Positions 59,347-64,000 of a stretch of 64,000 nucleotides of DNA are shown one piece after another. The position numbers and the translations under genes are program-made. The stretch comes from Scrofimicrobium canadense. Lineage in GTDB: Bacteria; Actinomycetota; Actinomycetes; Actinomycetales; Actinomycetaceae. Under the pieces are notes generated by a model. That model was not told the DNA's origin, made no database searches, and saw only the letters and a list, made by a program, of their open reading frames with translations. The first letter of the stretch is position 1. Every line of letters begins with the position of its first letter. The DNA is taken from assembly GCF_009696615.1 (NCBI RefSeq), contig NZ_VULO01000001.1:186001-250000 (forward strand). The letters are read 5' to 3'.

Positions 59347-60350
59347 TCTTCGACTCCCGCCCTCCACAACCGTTTCTTCGATTCTGATGCTAGCGAGGCG
59401 TCAATGCTTCCGCGAGCTAGAACCGCCAATTCTTGTGTGGTGAAACCATGGTCGTTCTTAGCTATCTGGTACTGGTCAACGAGGCGGGAATGGAAAAGGA
59501 GGGGATCGTCCGCTCCCAGTGCGATAGTCGCACCAGAGTCCAGCAAAGTCCGCAATGGTACGTCACTTCGCGAAGGATAGACCCCGAGGCTGACATTAGA
59601 AGTGGGACACACCTCGAAAGCAATGTCTTCTTCGACAAGCCGCTGAAGCAGTACGGGATCCTCTGAGACACGGACTCCGTGGCCAAGTCTTTTTGGGCCC
59701 AGGTGTCCGACGACTTGGCGGATGGAATCAGGGCCTAAAAGCTCTCCTCCGTGAGGTACCGCAGCAAGACCTGCTTGTTTTGCGATGCGGAATGCAGCTG
59801 AAAACTCTGAGGTTTCTCCTACTCGTTCATCATTGGATAAACCAAATCCCACGACTTCACCAGGTCCGTCGCCAGCATACTGTGCCGCCAAACGTGCCAG
59901 TGTTCGCGCATCAAGGGGGTGCCTGGTTCGTGAAGCAGCAACGATGACAGCTACCTCGACTCCGGTTGCCTTTGAGGCCTCCTTAGCCTCGTCAAGAATG
60001 ATCTCTAAAGCAGGAGTCAAGCCACCAACCCACGGTGCGTACGAGGTGGGGTCGACCTGCATTTCCAGACGTACAGAGCCTTCGGCCGCATCGTCTTCGG
60101 CTGCTTCGCGAACGATGCGACGCATGACTGTTTCTGACCTCACCAGGGTACGGGCCGCGTCGTATGAGCGCTGGAATCTGAACCACCCACGTGCGTCCGC
60201 TGGGACGGTAAGAGGATCTTGTTCCAAGAGGTGTGCGGGTAGACGCGTACCTTGCTCTAGTGCCAAGGCTCGCATAGTTTCAGGGCGCATCGCGCCAGTA
60301 AAGTGCAGGTGCAAGTGGGTCTTGGGTAACGACGCCAATCCCTTTTTCAT
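59328..60350 (-). CDS. add: Adenosine deaminase
   Basis: 340 residues from ATG 60350 (a GTG five codons upstream is possible and overlaps the previous gene). Zinc hydrolase: LPKTHLHLHFTGAM (HxH), AAVPHGGELLGP (catalytic Glu after HGGE), RLGHGVRV, and the final Asp motif GADDPLLF. Converts adenosine to inosine; adenine-deaminase-like relatives share these motifs. Sits in a hydrolase-rich minus-strand run upstream of secE. Confidence 0.88.
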   Translation of the reverse strand: MKKGLASLPKTHLHLHFTGAMRPETMRALALEQGTRLPAHLLEQDPLTVPADARGWFRFQRSYDAARTLVRSETVMRRIVREAAEDDAAEGSVRLEMQVDPTSYAPWVGGLTPALEIILDEAKEASKATGVEVAVIVAASRTRHPLDARTLARLAAQYAGDGPGEVVGFGLSNDERVGETSEFSAAFRIAKQAGLAAVPHGGELLGPDSIRQVVGHLGPKRLGHGVRVSEDPVLLQRLVEEDIAFEVCPTSNVSLGVYPSRSDVPLRTLLDSGATIALGADDPLLFHSRLVDQYQIAKNDHGFTTQELAVLARGSIDASLASESKKRLWRAGVEEWLAKQ

Positions 60351-60358
60351 GTCACCAT

Positions 60359-61138
60359 CTACCACTGTTGATACCAGTCCACCAGTTCTTCAATGATTTC
60401 TTTACGGTCGATCTCATTGAGCAATTCGTGATAGGCGCCTTCAACGATGCGTAGCTGAGCCTTCCCTCCTGAACGTTCTACGAACGCGCGGGACCCAGCC
60501 ACATCCGCAAGTACATCCTCGCTTCCATGCAGGATGAGAGTGGGGCGCGTCAAAAGAGCAGCATTCTCTATAGTGAATGCGCCTTGTCGCGCCATGGTGG
60601 CAGCGGTTCGAAGTGGAACGCGTCCGTCAAAGACTAGGGGATCAGTTCCGTAGAGAGATGCCTTTTCAGTATCGTGGGTCAGAAGTGACTCATCGACCTT
60701 CACGGTGGGAAGCCAGGGGAGGAGCCGCGACACGGCCGCGGCAGCCTTAATGACAGGCAGAGGGAGTGCCGGCTTTGGCTGAACAGCTGGACCAGTCACT
60801 GCTACCGACGAAATTCGATGTGGGTCGAGTAACGCGGATGCCAAAGTAATGAGGCCTCCCATTGAATGGCCGAAAAGATGAGTTTTTTCGGTACGCGTGA
60901 CGAATGCTAGCGCTCTGCGTGCTTCAAGGTGTTCCCCGATGAGAGCACCTACGTCAACGTTGCCGCGTTTTCCTTCAGCAGTTCCGTGTCCGTGGAAATC
61001 GAAGGTCCACACATCGAAAGCGGACGATGTTAGGGCATCGATAAACTCACTGTACCTGCCAGAATGTTCGCCGAAGCCATGTGCTAGAAGTACTGATGCG
61101 CGTGGCTGTTCTGATGTGAAATGGTGAGAGAGTTCCAT
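60359..61138 (-). CDS. Alpha/beta hydrolase (monoacylglycerol lipase-like)
   Basis: 259 residues from ATG 61138. LLAHGFGEHSGRYSEFIDAL (HGxxEHxxRY), DFHGHGTAEGKRGN, nucleophile GHSMGGLITLASALL, and the late pair LILHGSEDVLADV and EGAYHELLNEI with Asp and His. This is the S33/Hydrolase_4 group that cleaves monoacylglycerol or lysophospholipids. A TTG start at 61165 is an alternative. It lies between add and the aminotransferase gene. Confidence 0.87.
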   Translation of the reverse strand: MELSHHFTSEQPRASVLLAHGFGEHSGRYSEFIDALTSSAFDVWTFDFHGHGTAEGKRGNVDVGALIGEHLEARRALAFVTRTEKTHLFGHSMGGLITLASALLDPHRISSVAVTGPAVQPKPALPLPVIKAAAAVSRLLPWLPTVKVDESLLTHDTEKASLYGTDPLVFDGRVPLRTAATMARQGAFTIENAALLTRPTLILHGSEDVLADVAGSRAFVERSGGKAQLRIVEGAYHELLNEIDRKEIIEELVDWYQQW

Positions 61139-61161
61139 GGGCGCTATTGTCCCACACCGCG

Positions 61162-62352
61162 TCAACTCAGGAGGTTTTGAAGGCGTGTGAGTCCCTCGAC
61201 AATGTCTTCATCTGAGAGCGCGTAGGACAGCCGCAGGTATCCAGGAGTTCCAAAGGCCTCCCCGGGCACCACGGCGACGAGGGCTTGATCCAAGAAGATT
61301 TCAGCTAACTCTGCGGAGGTCCTGGGTACGACACCGCCGATCTCGCGTCCCAACACTCCAGTGATCCTCGGGAAAACATAAAAAGCCCCTTCTGGTACGG
61401 GAACTTCAAAGCCTGGGATTTGTCGCAGCATGTCCACAATGAGCTTGCGACGACGATCGAAAGCCTCACGCATGTCAACTACGGCATTCTGCGGGCCTGT
61501 AAGTGCTTCTAACGCTGCCCTTTGCGCGATGTTGTTGACGTTCGATGTTGAGTGTGACTGAAGTGAGGTGGCAGCCTTGATGATATCTGTGGGCCCAACC
61601 ATCCATCCCACGCGCCATCCTGTCATTGCATAAGTCTTCGCAACGCCGTTAAGGACGATTGTTTGATTTGCAAGTTCTGGGACTGCTTCAAGGATGGGAG
61701 TGGCCTGCTGATCGTCGTACACCAATGCTTCGTATATCTCGTCGGTAATAACCCAGATTCCGTGCTCAAGTGCCCAGGATCCAATTGCGCGAGTCTCTTC
61801 AAGTGTGTACACCGAGCCTGTCGGGTTAGAAGGAGAACAGAATATAAGGGCAATAGTGCGCTCAGTGCGTACTGCTTCTAACTGATCAACTGTGACTTTG
61901 TAGCCATTGTCGAAGCGGCCTTCGACGGGCACAGTTGTCCCCCCGGCCAGCTGAATGGTCTCGGGATAGGTGGTCCAATATGGCGAAGGCAACAGTACTT
62001 CGTCGCCTGGGTTCACTACTGCGGCGCACGCTTGAAATACTGCCTGTTTTCCACCGTTCGTGACTAAAACTTGAGAGGCATCCACCCCGCCAGTACGCTC
62101 CGCGATGGCTTGGCGTAGTGGAAGCAGCCCAGGAGTGGGCGAGTAGCGGTAGTTTGCAGGATCCTCTGTTGCTTGCAGAGCTGCATCAACGATATTACGG
62201 GGGGTCGGGAAATCAGGTTCGCCAGCGGCAAAGCCAATGACGGGCTTACCTTCGGCTTTGAGTGCTTTAGCTTTAGCATCGACTGCTAACGTGGCTGAGG
62301 GGGCGATGGCGGCGAGACGGGCAGATACGCGATGCAGAGGTTCTTTGTTCAC
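61162..62352 (-). CDS. aspC: Class I PLP aminotransferase (aspartate aminotransferase-like)
   Basis: 396 residues from [57 protein letters not shown] and the PLP-Lys region [20 protein letters not shown] are all present. AAT-I/II fold; aspartate/prephenate-type subgroup as in many actinobacteria upstream of secE. Divergent from tRNA-Trp with 105 bp between. Confidence 0.93.
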   Translation of the reverse strand: MNKEPLHRVSARLAAIAPSATLAVDAKAKALKAEGKPVIGFAAGEPDFPTPRNIVDAALQATEDPANYRYSPTPGLLPLRQAIAERTGGVDASQVLVTNGGKQAVFQACAAVVNPGDEVLLPSPYWTTYPETIQLAGGTTVPVEGRFDNGYKVTVDQLEAVRTERTIALIFCSPSNPTGSVYTLEETRAIGSWALEHGIWVITDEIYEALVYDDQQATPILEAVPELANQTIVLNGVAKTYAMTGWRVGWMVGPTDIIKAATSLQSHSTSNVNNIAQRAALEALTGPQNAVVDMREAFDRRRKLIVDMLRQIPGFEVPVPEGAFYVFPRITGVLGREIGGVVPRTSAELAEIFLDQALVAVVPGEAFGTPGYLRLSYALSDEDIVEGLTRLQNLLS

Positions 62353-62457
62353 GTCGCAATAGTCGCACAGCTCTCGAAAGTCGTCTAGTGGTGTCCTGGT
62401 AGTTGGACATGGGGCATATAAAACTACTAGACTCTTCCAAGGTTCTTATGGGCCAGT

Positions 62458-62530
62458 AGGGCAGTGGCGCAATTGGTAGCGCACCGGTCTCCAAAACCGG
62501 CGGTTGCGAGTTCGAGTCTCGCCTGCCCTG
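62458..62530 (+). tRNA. tRNA-Trp (CCA)
   Basis: 73 nt. Acceptor AGGGCAG/CTGCCCT, anticodon loop TCCAA with anticodon CCA, T-loop GTTCGAGT, discriminator G. It stands immediately before secE, as is common in actinobacteria. Confidence 0.95.
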
Positions 62531-62575
62531 CGGTTGACGTATCGTAGGTTGTGAAGAGGCTATAAAGGAGGGGTT

Positions 62576-62854
62576 ATGTCTGACGCGGCAGTCCCAGCAG
62601 CAGACCCCCAGAAGAAGGGGCGCCCGACTCGTAAGCGCGATGAAGTGCCCAGCGATGAAAAGATTGGTTTTTTCGCAAGGATCGTCAGGTTTGTCAGGGA
62701 GATTATTGCGGAAATGAAAAAAGTACGCTACCCCACAAAAGCGGAATTGTGGATGTATTTCTTAGTGGTCATAGTATTTGTGGCCATTCTCATGGCTTAT
62801 ACAGGACTGATTGACTTCGGCTCTGAAGCGCTCAGTGAGTTAGTATTTGGTTAG
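62576..62854 (+). CDS. secE: Preprotein translocase subunit SecE
   Basis: 92 residues. Charged N-terminal stretch ([15 protein letters not shown]), the amphipathic helix [22 protein letters not shown] and one membrane helix (about 62-82). GGAGGGG lies just before the ATG. SecE holds SecY together. Followed by a hairpin before nusG. Confidence 0.97.
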   Translation: MSDAAVPAADPQKKGRPTRKRDEVPSDEKIGFFARIVRFVREIIAEMKKVRYPTKAELWMYFLVVIVFVAILMAYTGLIDFGSEALSELVFG

Positions 62855-62860
62855 ACATGA

Positions 62861-62896
62861 AAACCCGCCAGCAGAGATACTGCAGGCGGGTTTCTT
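62861..62896 (+). terminator. Hairpin between secE and nusG
   Basis: AAACCCGCC and GGCGGGTTT (62861-62869, 62885-62893) with an inner GCAG/CTGC stem, then CTTG. It ends 9 nt before the AGGAGG of nusG, so it may attenuate or process the secE-nusG transcript rather than end it fully. Confidence 0.7.
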
Positions 62897-62915
62897 GATA
62901 GACCAGGAGGAATAC

Positions 62916-63680
62916 GTGGCTGATCTGGAAGAGTCGTGGGATATCACCTCGGATGATGTCGTAGACGTTGATGAGATTGAAGAGCCTGCGATCGTTGAAG
63001 AAGAATTAACTGAACAACAGGATGTGCCGGTTGAGTCTGAGGAACAACCACAAGCGATAGCTGAGACTAGTGAGGACCTGATTCAGGCTCTCAAAGATGA
63101 GCTGATGAGTGTGCCTGGCGATTGGTATGTTCTCCATACCTACTCTGGTCACGAAAGAAAAGTGAAAGCTAATCTGGAGCAACGAATTCTCAACTACGAC
63201 ATGGAGAATCGTATTTTCCGTGTCGAGGTTCCTATGGAAGAGGTCTGGGAGGTTAAGAACACTGTACGTAAGAAGGTACAACGTGTTCGGATGCCTGGAT
63301 ATGCATTGGTTTGTATGGATTTGGACGAGGCGTCTTGGCGAGTTGTCAAGGAAACTCCTGCCGTGACCGGATTTGTTGGCGACCAATACGACCCACTGCC
63401 CATTACTGTCGATGAAGTCGTCGACATGCTTGCTCCTGGAATGATTGCAGCCGAGGTTTCAGAGGGAACGGCTCCTGCAGCAGAGATCAAGACTCCGATT
63501 GTGTCTGATTTTGAGGTTGGCGAGGTTGTCACTGTCATTGATGGCCCATTTGATGGCATGAGCGCTTCGATCGCGGAAATCATGACTGAAACACAAAAGC
63601 TTAAGGTCTTGGTGACGATCTTCGAACGTGAAACCCCTATGGAGTTGGGATTCAACCAAGTTCGCAAGAACGAAGCCTAG
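62916..63680 (+). CDS. nusG: Transcription termination/antitermination protein NusG
   Basis: 254 residues from GTG 62916, with AGGAGG 5 nt upstream; an in-frame upstream ATG overlaps secE and lacks such a site. An acidic, low-complexity N-terminal extension of ~75 residues (typical of actinobacteria) precedes the NGN domain ([41 protein letters not shown]) and the KOW domain ([22 protein letters not shown]). NusG couples RNA polymerase to Rho or ribosomes. Upstream of rplK. Confidence 0.97.
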   Translation: MADLEESWDITSDDVVDVDEIEEPAIVEEELTEQQDVPVESEEQPQAIAETSEDLIQALKDELMSVPGDWYVLHTYSGHERKVKANLEQRILNYDMENRIFRVEVPMEEVWEVKNTVRKKVQRVRMPGYALVCMDLDEASWRVVKETPAVTGFVGDQYDPLPITVDEVVDMLAPGMIAAEVSEGTAPAAEIKTPIVSDFEVGEVVTVIDGPFDGMSASIAEIMTETQKLKVLVTIFERETPMELGFNQVRKNEA

Positions 63681-63760
63681 ATAGATTATTTACTGGTGCG
63701 TGATATGCCCCACGGGATTACCTAACTGGCCCTGTAGCGCACTAGAATCGAGATTTGTGT

Positions 63761-63777
63761 GCACAGCTGCGCTGTGC
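63761..63777 (+). other. Hairpin in the nusG-rplK spacer
   Basis: GCACAGC-TGC-GCTGTGC is a perfect 7-bp stem in the 168-nt space before rplK. It could act in attenuation or be a processing site; no T-tract directly follows. The L1 autoregulatory target cannot be identified here because rplA lies beyond the window. Confidence 0.35.
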
Positions 63778-63848
63778 GCGCCAAAAGTTGTTGGACTCTT
63801 GTTCAATAATGCTAGTTCAATGAAATAGTTGAAGAAGGACCCGAAATA

Positions 63849-64000
63849 ATGGCACCGAAGAAGAAGGTAACTGGGCTCATCAAGCTCCAGATTCCTGCCG
63901 GCCAGGCAAATCCTGCTCCGCCAGTTGGCCCAGCTTTAGGTCAGCACGGCGTGAACATCATGGAGTTCTGCAAGGCCTACAATGCTGCGACTGAGTCTCA
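63849..64000 (+). CDS. rplK: 50S ribosomal protein L11 (uL11), 5' part
   Basis: Starts at ATG 63849 with AAGAAGGA upstream and runs off the window end. The first 50 residues, beginning [20 protein letters not shown] followed by the [13 protein letters not shown] motif, are the normal L11 N-terminal domain. It follows nusG, the standard order; rplA should lie next. Confidence 0.97.
   Translation, partial: MAPKKKVTGLIKLQIPAGQANPAPPVGPALGQHGVNIMEFCKAYNAATES

Overview
The window is a contiguous piece of an actinobacterial chromosome of moderate GC (about half G+C by eye). The closest fit is the Actinomycetaceae (Arcanobacterium/Varibaculum/Mobiluncus-like), inferred from gene content and not tested. 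Supporting signs are a WXG100 protein, a LAxTG cell-wall anchor, a PhoP/PhoR-like pair, DUF6350, DUF3017, DUF4032 and DUF2520 proteins, a groL gene behind two CIRCE elements, and the gene blocks tRNA-Thr/tRNA-Met/rpmG and tRNA-Trp/secE/nusG/rplK. Genes are dense, with many 4-base ATGA overlaps. No insertion sequence, prophage, rRNA or CRISPR array was found.

Layout. 1-1.8 kb: end of a multiple-monosaccharide ABC importer (ATPase and permease). 2-4 kb: HtpX protease, a DUF4870 membrane protein and YajQ. 4.1-5.7 kb: tRNA-Tyr, tRNA-Thr, tRNA-Met, rpmG, murB. 6-18 kb: a mannoside-utilisation locus with a wall-anchored glycoside hydrolase, a LacI regulator, an ABC importer, a GH130 protein, phosphomannomutase and mannose-6-phosphate isomerase. 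18-24 kb: a DUF1540 protein, a DUF4032 protein, GDPD, Ung, a LytR_C protein and GroEL. 24-27 kb: WXG100 protein, an unknown protein and the PhoPR-like system. 27-33.6 kb: two PH-domain proteins, DUF2520 protein, panC, panD, lysS, an SDR. 33.6-39.5 kb: a P-loop kinase and a SorC regulator divergent from glpD-glpF-glpK. 39.7-48.7 kb: glycosyltransferase, upp, a degenerate ABC ATPase, icd, a double-length PFK, pgi and an MFS remnant. 48.8-58.5 kb: hydrolase, MprF-like protein, pcrA, sucCD, DUF6350, DUF3017. 58.6-64 kb: lipase-like protein, adenosine deaminase, lipase, aminotransferase, tRNA-Trp, secE, nusG and the start of rplK.

Functionally, the mannoside locus reads as a route from extracellular oligosaccharide (surface hydrolase, ABC uptake, GH130) through mannose phosphates (pmm, manA) to fructose-6-phosphate, which PFK and PGI further on would handle. 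Two promoters in it share a 13-mer with a LacI-type palindrome lying between or over the -35 and -10 boxes. However, the binding protein has an in-frame stop, and one permease and the phosphomannomutase each carry a single-base frameshift. An MFS gene after pgi is also truncated and frameshifted. Either the lineage is losing these genes or the assembly has errors; three of the four lesions are single-T changes in T-rich runs.

The items most worth checking are this decay pattern, the eukaryote-like tandem PFK, an ABC ATPase that has lost its Walker lysine, a PhoP-box-like tandem repeat upstream of the response-regulator gene, and a structured unassigned segment after murB. I did not find a clearly novel defence or mobile system.
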